From Enterococcus faecium (GTDB taxonomy: Bacteria > Bacillota > Bacilli > Lactobacillales > Enterococcaceae), in contig NZ_CP118955.1 of the NCBI RefSeq assembly GCF_029023785.1, forward strand, positions 1,972,501-2,036,500: 64,000 bases of DNA, read 5' to 3'. This document shows, in pieces, positions 19,352 to 29,195 of the stretch. Below the pieces are notes generated by a model, which worked only from the letters and a program-made list of their open reading frames with translations, was not told the DNA's origin and did not search any database. The number at the start of each line of letters is the position of its first letter. The stretch's first letter is position 1. Both the position numbers and the translations under genes were made by a program.

Positions 19352-20032
19352 CTACACTTCCAGCGTTTCCGAGACGCTCATTATTTTTCCTTCACTATCT
19401 TCCAGTAACTCTACAAAAGATTCGGGATCTTGTTCAATGACAGGGAAAGTATTGTAATGGATTGGAACTACTTTCTTGGCACGAATTGTTTGCGCAGCCT
19501 TTGCTGCATCTTCTGGCCCCATCGTATAGTTATCGCCAATCGGCAAGAAAGCGACATCAATATCGAATTCTTCTGCAAGCAATCCTAGATCACTGAAATA
19601 AGCAGTATCCCCTGCATGATAAATCGTTTTTCCTTCTGCTTGAATAATAATTCCGCTAGGCTCGCCCATATACTGAACGATACCGTCTACTTCATAGCTT
19701 GAACTATGCTGTGCATGTACGAATTTTACCACGCCGAATGGAAACGCATGTTTTCCACCGATATTCATACCGAATGAATCTACTCCTCTGCTGTTCGCAT
19801 AATCAGCAATCTCAACAATACTGATAATTGTGGCTTGATTTTCTTTTGCAATAGGAATCATATCTCCTATGTGGTCACTATGACCATGAGTAATCAGCAA
19901 CCAATCTGTCTTTACTTCTTCTGCAGTTAAGTCTGTCAATGGATTTCCTGTAATAAACGGGTCAATCATCACGCGTTGGCCATTTTCCATTTCAATTGTT
20001 AAACAGGAATGTCCATGATACGTAATTTTCAT
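19352..20032 (-). CDS. metal-dependent hydrolase, UPF0173 / YtkL
   Basis: This 226 aa metallo-beta-lactamase-fold protein begins with MKITYHGHSCLTIE. It has the HGHSDHIGD metal motif at about residue 51 and AGDTAYFSD downstream. It matches the UPF0173 family; the substrate is unknown. It is followed by ytoI (7 nt) and nrnA. Confidence 0.92.
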   Translation of the reverse strand: MKITYHGHSCLTIEMENGQRVMIDPFITGNPLTDLTAEEVKTDWLLITHGHSDHIGDMIPIAKENQATIISIVEIADYANSRGVDSFGMNIGGKHAFPFGVVKFVHAQHSSSYEVDGIVQYMGEPSGIIIQAEGKTIYHAGDTAYFSDLGLLAEEFDIDVAFLPIGDNYTMGPEDAAKAAQTIRAKKVVPIHYNTFPVIEQDPESFVELLEDSEGKIMSVSETLEV

Positions 20033-20250
20033 ATTTTACACCTCGCGTTTTCTCTGTATCTTTTTTATTAAAAACGATTTCATCACTTGCACATCAATGA
20101 AAAAATATAGCTGCTAAATATATTTTCATTGGATTGATAGTACAGTATGTACAAAGCAATTGTAACAGATAATACAGGATGCACCAAGTACCAAGCAGAT
20201 ATAATCTCAAGTTTGAGGTCTCTGCTCTGCTTAGCTTCTCTTCTCGTCCC
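20033..20250. other. intergenic region with hairpins
   Basis: The 218-nt gap between ebsC-like and ytkL holds a near-perfect hairpin at 20095-20131 (CAATGAAAA ... TTTTCATTG) without a T run. A second weaker stem lies at about 20191-20233 (AAGCAGA ... TCTGCTT). Neither matches an RNA family I know. No gene is seen. Confidence 0.4.
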
Positions 20251-20730
20251 TTAACTAATTAAATCAGCGTAAATAGGATGGACGATCTTTTCTAAATCGG
20301 CTACTTTTATCCGAAGGCTTCTCCCGATTTCACCGCTTGACACAATTACTTCTTCTTTTTCTTTTAAAGAACTGTCTGCTAAAAAACAATAATCAGGATG
20401 TGCGAGTTTTATTCCAATAGGGGTGTTTGCTCCGTGGGGATATCCTGTATGCATTAATACAAAATCCATTCCAGGAAAACCAACTTTACGATCTTTCGTC
20501 ACTTGTCTCGTTTTTTTGTAATCTAAGTGATCGTTCAAAGGAATCAATGCGATGATCACCCCAGTTTTGTTTCCTTTCACTACGAGAGTTTTACATATCA
20601 AAGCTGGATCAATCCCTCTTTTTTGTAGTTCTTCTGTGAAAGATTCTTCTACCACATGACTAAAATCAAGTGGTTGATAGCTGATCTTTTGTTCTTCTAA
20701 ATAACGTTCGACTTTTGTTTGACTCATCAT
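20251..20730 (-). CDS. YbaK/EbsC-family aminoacyl-tRNA deacylase
   Basis: This 159 aa protein is a YbaK/EbsC-type trans-editing domain (KTLVVKG, IALIPLNDHLDYKK, FPGMDF, GANTPIG). YbaK hydrolyses mischarged Cys-tRNA(Pro). EbsC is the enterococcal family member. GGGAG lies 7 nt before the ATG. Confidence 0.9.
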   Translation of the reverse strand: MMSQTKVERYLEEQKISYQPLDFSHVVEESFTEELQKRGIDPALICKTLVVKGNKTGVIIALIPLNDHLDYKKTRQVTKDRKVGFPGMDFVLMHTGYPHGANTPIGIKLAHPDYCFLADSSLKEKEEVIVSSGEIGRSLRIKVADLEKIVHPIYADLIS

Positions 20731-20804
20731 TGATTCACTCCCTTTATTCTATCGTTTATTATAAAGCGAGGGATGCTGTATTCAAAAATTATTTGTTTTT
20801 CGCA

Positions 20805-20856
20805 AAAAAAGAGCAAGACGAGCACTCTATAGAGAGGTTCATCTTACTCTTTTTGT
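20805..20856 (-). terminator. Rho-independent terminator after RNase J gene
   Basis: On the complement, the stem AAAGAGTAAGATGAACCTCT ... CTCGTCTTGCTCTTT, with G-U pairs that favour this strand, ends in a T run. Confidence 0.85.
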
Positions 20857-22536
20857 TTATTTTTTATTTCGACGTTGAGTAGCTTCCATAATGACTGGCA
20901 AGATCACTGGGCGGCGTTTTGTTTGTTCAAATAAGTAACGGCCTAATTGATCTCGGATGTCTTGCTTTAATTTGCTCCACTCAAAATCATTGCTTTCTAA
21001 ATGTTTCTCAACGATTGTTTCAATCATATTGCTGCTTTCTTTCATCAGATCACGGCTAGCTTTTACGTAAACGAATCCCCGTGAAGTAATTTGAGGTTTT
21101 GAAATGATTTTCTTTTCTCGCCGACTGATAGTGACAACCGCTACGAAAATCCCGTCTTCTGACAAGATTTTTCGATCACGTAAAACAATGTTTCCGATAT
21201 CACCTATGCCTAATCCATCAATCATTACATTTTCTGCACTTGTAGTTCCTACAACACTCATACGCTTGTTCTTATATTCCAGCACGTCTCCGCGTCCAGT
21301 AATATAGATATTTTTGTATGGCATCCCTACTGCATGAGCCAAATCTGCATGAGCAGCTAATTCACGATACTCTCCTTGAACTGGCACAAAATATGTTGGT
21401 TTCATCAAATTGATCATTAATTGCAAGTCATTAGGATTGGCATGGCCAGAAACGCGCATATTCTCAGAGATCAACTTCACTGTTCCACCAGCTCGATAAA
21501 TGATATCTTCCGTTTTCGCCACGATGGTTTCCATCGCGATGCTTGGCGTAGTAGTGATATAAACCAAATCTCCTTCTTCAATCTTGACATTACGGTGTGT
21601 ACCGTTTGCCATTTTTTGCAGAGACTTGATGGGTTCACCCATTCGGCCAGTTTCTAAAATGATCAGTTCTTCTGGATCATAGTTTTTCATGTCTTTCAAC
21701 GTAACAAGCAGATCTTCACTTGGTAATTGAAGTTTTTCTAAACGCATCGCTGTGCGAATAATTCGTTCGAAATCTTGACCAGTCAAGACAACTTTTCGTT
21801 GTGCTTTTTCTGCTGCATCCAATACTTGTTGCACTCGTTGCAAATTACTTGCTACACAAGCGACGATGATACGCCCTTCCCAATATTTGATCGTATCAAA
21901 TACTTCATCTGCTATTTGGGCTTCAGAAGCTACAGGCTGAGGATTTTCTGCATTTGCCGATTCACTTAGTAAGGCTAAGACTCCTTCTTTGCCGATTTCC
22001 GCCAATCGTGCATAATCTGTTTGATACATTGGGATAGCCGTTTGGTCAAATTTAAAATCTCCCGTATAAACGATACTACCTTCTTTTGTTTTCAGATTGA
22101 TCCCCACTGAATCTGGTATCGTATGAGTGGTACGGAAAAAGCTCACTACTGTTTCACCAAAGTCTATTTCTGTATGCTCATCTACCACATGGAAATCCTT
22201 AAATCCTTTGGCTGCTTCATTACGACTGACATTCAATTTTGCTAACTCGATCGTCAACTCTGTCCCGAATACTGGTACAGAAATTTTTGACAACAAGTAA
22301 GGAAGTGCCCCGATCGCATCTGCATGTCCATGTGTTAAAAAGACACCAGCTACACGATCAATGTTTTCTTCTAAATACGTAAAATCAGGGATTACGACGT
22401 CGATCCCCAACAACTCATTTTCAGGATATTTTAGCCCACAATCTAAAATAAAAATATCCTCGCCCACTTCTGCGACATACATGTTTTTTCCATTTTCACG
22501 AACGCCGCCTAATGGGATAATTTTAATGGTACTCAC
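20857..22536 (-). CDS. rnjB: ribonuclease J2
   Basis: This 559 aa beta-CASP metallo-beta-lactamase protein has the PLGGVRENGKNMY N-terminus, a beta-CASP domain, and a C-terminal domain ending in a basic tail. The metal motif reads HGHADA instead of HxHxDH (residues about 69-74), so the second pair's histidine is lost. This is typical of RNase J2, the weakly active partner of RNase J1 in the degradosome. A GTG at 22536 with AGAGG 8 nt upstream is preferred over an in-frame GTG at 22545 that lies inside that ribosome binding site. Confidence 0.9.
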   Translation of the reverse strand: MSTIKIIPLGGVRENGKNMYVAEVGEDIFILDCGLKYPENELLGIDVVIPDFTYLEENIDRVAGVFLTHGHADAIGALPYLLSKISVPVFGTELTIELAKLNVSRNEAAKGFKDFHVVDEHTEIDFGETVVSFFRTTHTIPDSVGINLKTKEGSIVYTGDFKFDQTAIPMYQTDYARLAEIGKEGVLALLSESANAENPQPVASEAQIADEVFDTIKYWEGRIIVACVASNLQRVQQVLDAAEKAQRKVVLTGQDFERIIRTAMRLEKLQLPSEDLLVTLKDMKNYDPEELIILETGRMGEPIKSLQKMANGTHRNVKIEEGDLVYITTTPSIAMETIVAKTEDIIYRAGGTVKLISENMRVSGHANPNDLQLMINLMKPTYFVPVQGEYRELAAHADLAHAVGMPYKNIYITGRGDVLEYKNKRMSVVGTTSAENVMIDGLGIGDIGNIVLRDRKILSEDGIFVAVVTISRREKKIISKPQITSRGFVYVKASRDLMKESSNMIETIVEKHLESNDFEWSKLKQDIRDQLGRYLFEQTKRRPVILPVIMEATQRRNKK

Positions 22537-22545
22537 AAACTTCAC

Positions 22546-23020
22546 CTCTTCTTATGACATCCAAGTTTAAAGATGTCGATTTTCTTCTTTATCTAAATAT
22601 ATGAGCCATTCCAATGAAGCATATGCAAAATCACTATTTCTCAACTTATGGAGAATCAGCAGGAAAATTACCAGCACATCCGCGTTCTGACAGTTGGATG
22701 GGCATTTTATTTTGGATATACTTCATTAACAAAATGGATCTTTTGCGAAACGCTATAGCCAGAATACTTATATAAGTATTCAGCTGTTCCCCATTATTAT
22801 ACAACAAATAAACTAAATCGCTAGTATCAGCAATTGTTAGAACAACTATGCACGTAAAAATCCCTCTGTAGCATCTAGGATTTCTTTTGCTATTCCTCTT
22901 TCATTTCTTCTTCGTCGGTTTGAAACATACTTTTTTCATTTTACCACATTTTTTGCAATAACTATAGTGACTTTTTATATATACAGAACCTCATGTTGAT
23001 GGTGTGCAAACAGCATAAGA
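22546..23020. other. gene-poor interval
   Basis: About 475 nt without a convincing gene. A 50-codon frame (22623-22775, plus) has no ribosome binding site and no recognised family. It could be a remnant or chance. Confidence 0.4.
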
Positions 23021-23053
23021 TTTAAGCTAGCTTTAAGATAGGTTGTCTATTAT
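23021..23053 (+). promoter_or_regulatory. OmpR-type direct repeat and promoter
   Basis: Two TTTAAG repeats (23021-23026 and 23032-23037) are exactly 11 bp apart. A -10 TATTAT (23048-23053) follows 10 bp later and no -35 is recognisable. This is the usual layout of a promoter activated by an OmpR/PhoB-family response regulator. The regulator is not in the window. Confidence 0.45.
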
Positions 23054-23083
23054 CAAATGCATCTACTAGGAGGGATGCAAAAT

Positions 23084-24586
23084 ATGAATTTTATGAAACG
23101 TGCATGGAAAAGTACAAAAGTAAAATGGGGACGTTCATTGTTATTGTTTGCCGTGTTCACAGCCATTCTTATTTTTGTGCTAGCTGGCCTCACGATTCGA
23201 AGCGCTGCAGAAGAAGCAGCGAATCAAGCACAAAAAGAAGTTGGAGCAACAGTGACTTTAAGTGCCAATCGAGAAGCTTCATTTAAAAAACAGGAACAAA
23301 CTTCTTCAAGCGGTTCTACCACTGAAGAACGTCCAGATCCAGGCAGTTTTTCTCTTACACCAGTTTCCTTAACGGACGCGGAAAAAATAGCTGAATTAGA
23401 TAATGTAAAGAGTTATTCCTTTGAAAGTTCCGCCTCAGCTATGGCAAAAGATGGAATAACTGCCATCACTAGTTCTGATTCAAGTGAAGACAGTTCAGAA
23501 ACTACTGATGCAGGCGGTGAACCTGCTGGAGGAATGGGCGGGAATCCGCAAATGACTCAAGCAGACTTTCAAATCAGTGGTGTGTCAGCAACTGCACAAA
23601 ATAGTAATTTTTCTGATGGAACAGCAAAAATCACGGATGGTGAAGGAATAGATGACAGCGACAAAGGCACAAACAATGTAGTCATTGATTCTACTCTAGC
23701 AGAAACAAATGACCTGGCAGTCGGAGATACTTTCACAATCACGAGTACTGAAGATGAAGATACCACTTATGAAATGACGATCAAAGGAATTTATGAATCC
23801 AGCGAAACAAGCGGCAGTATGGGTATGAAATTCAACTTCATGAATCCGTCGAATACACTTTACACTTCTTACACTTTTGCAAATGAACTAAATGGGACAT
23901 CTGACGATAACACGATAGATTCTGCTATTTACACTCTATCTGATCCAGATAAAATGGATGAGTTTCTCAAAGAAGCTGAGAAGCTGATCGACACAGATAC
24001 ATTTAGCTTACAATCAAATGATTCCATGTATCAGTCAATGTTGGAACCTTTAAACAACGTGGCAAGTTTTTCTAAAAATGTTGTTTTACTAGTGGCTGTA
24101 GCCGGTATTATCATACTTACTCTGATCATTATGATTACCATTCGGGAGCGTCGGCATGAGTTAGGCGTCTTGCTATCTTTAGGAGAATCCAGAAGTAAAA
24201 TCATTCTCCAATTGTTTACCGAAGTGGCTATTTGTATGATTCTTGCATTAGGAGTTGCTTCGCTTAGCGGAAACGTCGTCGCGAATGCCGTGGGACAGCA
24301 GCTACTTGACCAACAGACAGAAACCACGACACAAAACCAGCAAGCTCCTGGCGGTGGACAAATGCCAGGTAACAGACAAGAACAAGGCGGTCAACGCGAT
24401 GGTCAACAAGGAACCACGAATAATCCATTTGCTGTTTCTGATCAAGTCAGCGAATTGGAAATCAATGTCAAACCTGCACAATTGGGACTATTAGCCGGAG
24501 TAGCATTTGGAATCAGTCTGTTTTCTGTCTTTTTAGCTTCTATAGGGATATTAAGATTAAACCCAAGAAAAATCCTATTAAACTAA
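23084..24586 (+). CDS. ABC transporter permease, FtsX/MacB type
   Basis: This 500 aa protein has one N-terminal membrane helix (about 15-37), a large extracytoplasmic domain rich in Ser/Thr/Asp (about 40-325) and three C-terminal helices (about 330-355, 385-410, 465-490). The last loop is Gln/Gly-rich (about 415-450). The FtsX domain with a MacB-like periplasmic core suggests export or mechanotransmission of peptides or antibiotics, like the streptococcal Vex proteins. AGGAGG lies 10 nt before the ATG at 23084. Confidence 0.85.
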   Translation: MNFMKRAWKSTKVKWGRSLLLFAVFTAILIFVLAGLTIRSAAEEAANQAQKEVGATVTLSANREASFKKQEQTSSSGSTTEERPDPGSFSLTPVSLTDAEKIAELDNVKSYSFESSASAMAKDGITAITSSDSSEDSSETTDAGGEPAGGMGGNPQMTQADFQISGVSATAQNSNFSDGTAKITDGEGIDDSDKGTNNVVIDSTLAETNDLAVGDTFTITSTEDEDTTYEMTIKGIYESSETSGSMGMKFNFMNPSNTLYTSYTFANELNGTSDDNTIDSAIYTLSDPDKMDEFLKEAEKLIDTDTFSLQSNDSMYQSMLEPLNNVASFSKNVVLLVAVAGIIILTLIIMITIRERRHELGVLLSLGESRSKIILQLFTEVAICMILALGVASLSGNVVANAVGQQLLDQQTETTTQNQQAPGGGQMPGNRQEQGGQRDGQQGTTNNPFAVSDQVSELEINVKPAQLGLLAGVAFGISLFSVFLASIGILRLNPRKILLN

Positions 24587-24598
24587 AGGAGGAATTTG

Positions 24599-25261
24599 AT
24601 GTTACGGACAGAACAATTGGGATTTTGGTATCAAGATCCGCAAGATGCGCTTTATAAAGATGTAGAACTGAATTTCGAAGCTGGAAAAATGTACGCTATT
24701 TTAGGAGCAAGTGGTTCTGGAAAAACGACTTTTCTTTCGCTTATTTCTGGACTAGATGCACCAAAAGAAGGAAAGGTATACTATCAAGATCGTTCACTGA
24801 ACAAAATCGGGTTAAGAAGTTATCGTAAAAATGATGTCTCGATTATTTTCCAAGCTTACAACTTGCTTCCTTATTTATCGGCTCTAGACAACGTCATAGC
24901 AGCAATGGAAATCACTAAGACCAAGCAAGAGAATTATCGACAAGTTGCTTTAGATCGACTGGCTCGTGTAGGAATTGATGAAATATTAGCAAAAAAACAG
25001 GTGACCAAACTTTCGGGAGGTCAGCAGCAGCGAGTCGCTATCGTTCGTGCTATCTGCTGTGAACATCAACTAATCGTAGCGGATGAGCCTACTGGAAATC
25101 TAGATGAAACAACTTCACAAGATATCGTCAAACTTTTCCAAGAAATCGCCCATGAACAAAATCGCTGTATTATCATCGTGACTCATGAGATTGAAGTAGC
25201 AAAAAGCTGTGATGAAGTCTTTGAACTAAAAAATAAAAAATTTCAAAAAATCGAAGTTTAA
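24599..25261 (+). CDS. ABC transporter ATP-binding protein (LolD/MacB-type)
   Basis: This 220 aa ATPase has Walker A GASGSGKTT (about 37-45), the Q-loop FQAYNLLPYL, signature LSGGQQQRV and Walker B LIVADEPTGNLD. It pairs with the FtsX-type permease whose stop is 12 nt upstream. GGAGG lies 6 nt before the ATG. The pair forms a two-gene operon ended by a very strong terminator. Confidence 0.93.
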   Translation: MLRTEQLGFWYQDPQDALYKDVELNFEAGKMYAILGASGSGKTTFLSLISGLDAPKEGKVYYQDRSLNKIGLRSYRKNDVSIIFQAYNLLPYLSALDNVIAAMEITKTKQENYRQVALDRLARVGIDEILAKKQVTKLSGGQQQRVAIVRAICCEHQLIVADEPTGNLDETTSQDIVKLFQEIAHEQNRCIIIVTHEIEVAKSCDEVFELKNKKFQKIEV

Positions 25262-25277
25262 AAAACAGGATAATGAT

Positions 25278-25332
25278 CAAATAAAAAATCCGAACCATAT
25301 CTGCGAGACAGATATGGTTCGGATTTTTTATT
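25278..25332. terminator. strong bidirectional terminator
   Basis: A 21-bp perfect stem (AAAATCCGAACCATATCTG and complement) with a five-base loop is flanked by A and T runs. It ends the ABC operon and probably also csbD on the other strand. Confidence 0.92.
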
Positions 25333-25361
25333 TGCTTGATTCAATTAGTAATAAGTGGTTT

Positions 25362-25565
25362 TTATTTTTTTTCGTCTTTTCGAGAAAACTTGTCTTTGAC
25401 TTCGTCGCCTAAATTTCGAGCTTTTTCTTTGATGTCAGCACCTAGTGATTGTGCTTTCCCTTCTGTTTCTTTGCTCTTGTCGTCTGTTGCTTTGCCGTAT
25501 GCTTCTTTTCCTTCACCGACTACTTTATCTTTCATATCTTTAGAACGTCCTTTTAAATCTGCCAT
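25362..25565 (-). CDS. CsbD family stress protein
   Basis: This 67 aa, highly charged Lys/Asp/Glu-rich protein has the CsbD pattern ([25 protein letters not shown]). CsbD proteins are abundant general-stress proteins with little stable structure; the molecular role is unknown. GAGGAGG lies before the ATG. Confidence 0.9.
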   Translation of the reverse strand: MADLKGRSKDMKDKVVGEGKEAYGKATDDKSKETEGKAQSLGADIKEKARNLGDEVKDKFSRKDEKK

Positions 25566-25675
25566 TGTGCTTCCTCCTCTTAGTTTGTTTATTGATCTAC
25601 CTTCAGGGTAACATCAACAACAGATACAGACAAACAGAACGCTCGTTTTCTAAAAAAGATAGTTAGAGCTGTTGA

Positions 25676-26860
25676 TTAAAAACTTTTTTCGAAAGTCCCC
25701 CATACTTTGACTTCTTTTTCTTGGACCATTATTTCTCCTTTAGCGATAACTGTATCAATATCAAGCGTTTCTTTATCCAAGATACACAGATCTGCATCAG
25801 CACCAATTTCGATTTTTCCTTTTTTATCCAATTTCAATATACGTGCTGGATTACTGGTTATAGCTCGTAAGGCGATTTCCAAAGGGATACTTTCTTTTTG
25901 CACAGCTTCTTTGATCCCTACTAGCAATGCCTTGGCACTTCCTACTCCTAACCCTAGGAAATGATTGTTTTCATCAAAATAAGGCAAGCTTCCTTGTCCA
26001 TCTGAGGTCATCGTGAAATTATCTAAAGAAACATCTTCCTCGATCAATCGTTTCAGTGCTTTGCTGAAGCGAACTTCACCATCTGTCTTCTCCCAAAAAT
26101 CAGGATCTTCGCTAGCAGTGAAGTCAATCGTGCCACCACGTTTGGCAAATGCCACGCAAGCTTCAAATAATTCTGGTGTGCGATTTGCATGAGTAGGCAA
26201 AAATTGTGTGATCGGAATTTCTGTTTCTTCTACGATTCGTGTCAATAGCTCTAGCTTTCTTTTTCCTCCGCCTAAGTGGACATTGATGATCCCAGCTTTT
26301 CCGGATAACATGCCTCCTACACGAGCATCTGCTACTGCACGAGCGAACTCTTCAAAACTTGGCTGAGAAGAACGGTGATCGGATACTGCGATTTCTCCGA
26401 TTCCGATAATTTTATCAATTGTCAAAAAGTCTTTGATGATAGAATCTGTTACTGTTTTTACCGGCAATCGGTACGAACCTTCGTATACATAAGTGGAGAT
26501 TCCTTCTGCTTCCAGACCTTTCGCTTTGCTGATCAACGCAGTCATATCTCTACCTTCTCCGTCTGTTCCCAAACAACCGACAACTGTCGTTACACCAGCT
26601 GTAGTCAATTGGCTCAATGTGACTTCTGGCGTTCGATTTTGATAACCGCCTTCTCCTCCTCCACCTAAAATATGGAAATGACAGTCAATGAAACCCGGGG
26701 TTAGTACTTTTCCCTCACCTGAAAGTTCTTCTACTTCCACTCCTTCGTAGCCGCCTTCTAGCTGTTCTTCTACAGCCAAAATCTTCCCACCGGCAATCAG
26801 TACATCCATTTTTCCTAAGTAATCTGGTGCAAACACTTCAATTTGTCGAATGATTTTCAT
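25676..26860 (-). CDS. iadA: isoaspartyl dipeptidase (beta-aspartyl peptidase)
   Basis: This 394 aa amidohydrolase has the VLTPGFIDCHFHILGGGGEGG metal-binding start, the GEIAVSDHRSSQPS segment with its catalytic region, and the TSDGQGSLP motif. It cleaves isoaspartyl dipeptides from damaged proteins in the cytoplasm. The start at 26860 is set by GAGG 8 nt upstream. It follows the YfcC transporter by 156 nt on the same strand, which suggests linked uptake and use of peptides or amino acids. Confidence 0.88.
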   Translation of the reverse strand: MKIIRQIEVFAPDYLGKMDVLIAGGKILAVEEQLEGGYEGVEVEELSGEGKVLTPGFIDCHFHILGGGGEGGYQNRTPEVTLSQLTTAGVTTVVGCLGTDGEGRDMTALISKAKGLEAEGISTYVYEGSYRLPVKTVTDSIIKDFLTIDKIIGIGEIAVSDHRSSQPSFEEFARAVADARVGGMLSGKAGIINVHLGGGKRKLELLTRIVEETEIPITQFLPTHANRTPELFEACVAFAKRGGTIDFTASEDPDFWEKTDGEVRFSKALKRLIEEDVSLDNFTMTSDGQGSLPYFDENNHFLGLGVGSAKALLVGIKEAVQKESIPLEIALRAITSNPARILKLDKKGKIEIGADADLCILDKETLDIDTVIAKGEIMVQEKEVKVWGTFEKSF

Positions 26861-27016
26861 ACATTTTTCCTCTTTCTTTAAGTATAACTGATGATAGGAT
26901 CTTAAAAAATAATCCAAACGATAGAATCTTTACTCCTTTGATTTTACCGTAAAATGACGGTTCTTGGAGTCCTTATCTACTGTTTGGATTACTTTTTTAT
27001 TTACAGGTCTCCAGTA

Positions 27017-28756
27017 CTACTGCAGACCTATTGCAATGGCAATCATGATGAAAATAGTTCCTAAAACAAACAGGAATCCTTGCATCTTGATTTGGAATCT
27101 TGCCCATTTTGCCCATTCGATCCGTGCAACACCTAGCACACCAATCAAGCTGGCTGATACGGGTGTAAAAGCGTCCATAAAACCTGAACCAAGCTGATAA
27201 GCAAGAACTGCTACTTGTCTGGATACACCTACTAAATCTGCCAGTGGAGCCATGATTGGCATAGTCAAAGCTGCTTGTCCTGAATTTGATGTAACAACCA
27301 AGTTGAACAAACTTTGGAAGATGTACATCGCCCAAGCACCAATGACAGCTGGAACACCGGTCAACGCCGTCCCGATCCCATGCAAAATCGTATTCAAAGC
27401 TGAAGGAACAGATGCATCAGATCCTCCCAAGACAAGAAGAATCCCTTTGGCCATACCTACTACGATTGCTGTACCAGCTAAATCAGCTGCACCAGATTGG
27501 AAAGAAGAAGCGATGTCATTGACTTTCATTCCATCTAATTTGAAAAGAACAGCAATGATTCCAGCAACTAATCCCATCACAAAGAATTGAGAAGCGATTT
27601 CTGGAATGTAATAGCCTTTTTGAGTCACGCCCCAAACGATCCAGACAAGGACAACTAACATCTCTAATAAGATCAATTTATGCCCAAGCATGAATTTTTT
27701 ATTTTCATCAGATGTCTTTTTGATATGAGAACGGAAATAATCATCTGATTTGTAAGTCAACGAACTTTCTGGTTTTTTACGGATTTTTTCTGCATATATC
27801 ATCATATAACCAGCGGCTAATGCAGTAACAACTACCCACATAATCAATCGGAATGTCGCACCAGACAACACGGGGATTCCAGCAATCCCTTGAGCCACCG
27901 CTACGCTAAACGGGCTCATCCAAGAGGTCGCATTTCCGACTTGAGATGCGACATAAGTCACGGTTACTGCTACGATCGAGTCATATCCTAACGCAATGAC
28001 AAATGGAACCATCACCATTGAGAATGGAATTACCTCTTCTGCCATCCCGAATGTAGCGCCACCGAATGAAAAAGCAAAGAATAATAGCGGTAAAGCTAAA
28101 CGCTCCAGTCCCTTAGTTTTACTGATAAACGCATAGATACCTGCGTCGATCGCTCCGGTACGCATAATAATACCAAAAGCACCTCCAACAACAAGGATCA
28201 ATGCAGCGATCCCTACAGCAGATCCATACTTATCTCCAGATACTAGTCCTTCAAAAACAAAATTTAAGAAACCAAAGCCGCCAAAATCATCTGTTCCCCA
28301 TATTTTGGCTGTTTTATGCAATTTTTTAGAAGTATCATAGATATTTTCGCCGTACTGATCGTAAAGCACATCATCTGTCAAGGAGATTTCATCTAGTTTT
28401 TCCTGCGTAAGATTTTTTTCTCCGTCAGCAATGACTTTTTCCAATCCTTTTTCCGGAACATCCAGTTTTTCACGTTCTGCTGGATGATCTTGCAGTTCTT
28501 CTAATTGATCAAACACATACGACTTATCCAGCTCGTAAGCATAACGGAAGGAATCTTGACGTAAAACAGTACGAGTACTTGTTTCGCCATTTGCATCTTT
28601 GTATTCAATATCTTGCGTGCTGAACTTTCCTGCTGGAACGACAAAAGTCAGTATCCATGCAAAGATGACTACACCAAAAATAATGACATACGTATGGGGT
28701 GTCGATAATTTAGTGAAGTCGCGTTTCGGTTTTCCTGAAGAATTTGTTTTCTTCAA
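27017..28756 (-). CDS. YfcC-family membrane transporter
   Basis: This 579 aa protein has about 12 membrane segments. It carries the YfcC/C4-dicarboxylate-carrier-like hallmarks (SSKPHTYVI-like start, FVVPAGKF, a large extracytoplasmic loop at about 65-150, SNSGQAALTMPIMAPLADLVGVSR near the end). The family is annotated as basic amino acid or p-aminobenzoyl-glutamate-like carriers; the substrate is unproven. The start is a TTG at 28756 with AGGAAG 8 nt upstream, and the frame before it has no ribosome binding site. Confidence 0.85.
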   Translation of the reverse strand: MKKTNSSGKPKRDFTKLSTPHTYVIIFGVVIFAWILTFVVPAGKFSTQDIEYKDANGETSTRTVLRQDSFRYAYELDKSYVFDQLEELQDHPAEREKLDVPEKGLEKVIADGEKNLTQEKLDEISLTDDVLYDQYGENIYDTSKKLHKTAKIWGTDDFGGFGFLNFVFEGLVSGDKYGSAVGIAALILVVGGAFGIIMRTGAIDAGIYAFISKTKGLERLALPLLFFAFSFGGATFGMAEEVIPFSMVMVPFVIALGYDSIVAVTVTYVASQVGNATSWMSPFSVAVAQGIAGIPVLSGATFRLIMWVVVTALAAGYMMIYAEKIRKKPESSLTYKSDDYFRSHIKKTSDENKKFMLGHKLILLEMLVVLVWIVWGVTQKGYYIPEIASQFFVMGLVAGIIAVLFKLDGMKVNDIASSFQSGAADLAGTAIVVGMAKGILLVLGGSDASVPSALNTILHGIGTALTGVPAVIGAWAMYIFQSLFNLVVTSNSGQAALTMPIMAPLADLVGVSRQVAVLAYQLGSGFMDAFTPVSASLIGVLGVARIEWAKWARFQIKMQGFLFVLGTIFIMIAIAIGLQ

Positions 28757-29183
28757 ATTTATTTCTTCCTTTCTTTTTTCAGTAATTTTGATGAATAAAA
28801 AATGGATAATCAAATGAATTATACAGTAAAAATGACATTTCCACATGAATAATTTATTAGAAAATCACTTTTTTCTATTTTGTTTTTTTTCTCCTATGTA
28901 TGATTATTTTTTTCTCTTTCCATTTATATTAAGTATTTTATTTCTCTGTTTTTCCTTAAAATTCTTTTTTTATTTTTAGATTAGAGAAAATCTCGTCCTG
29001 TTTTTTTCATTTTACAATCATTGAAAAATTGAATTTCATTGCAAAAATAATAATAAACACTTATAAATATCCATTATCTATCCTTCAATTTTTGTGTATT
29101 TTATTTCTATTAGAAAAAGGTATCCTGTTGGACAATTTTGTTATATCAGGTAAACTTCATTGCAATAATGATAACAAATGTAC
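28757..29183. other. AT-rich intergenic region with a repeated motif
   Basis: The stretch contains no gene. The motif TTCATTGCAA followed by A/T-rich sequence occurs at about 29036 and again at about 29156, 120 bp apart, the second copy within the small-RNA promoter. It may be an operator. Confidence 0.35.
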
Positions 29184-29189
29184 TATAAT
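29160..29189 (+). promoter_or_regulatory. promoter of candidate small RNA
   Basis: TTGCAA (29160-29165) and a consensus TATAAT (29184-29189) are 18 bp apart on the plus strand, with no protein gene downstream before the terminator at 29236. Confidence 0.6.
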
Positions 29190-29195
29190 TACTTT

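Noticed and set aside
22623..22775. 50-codon frame upstream of the ABC pair
   Set aside because: No ribosome binding site and no family recognised; left as part of the gene-poor interval.
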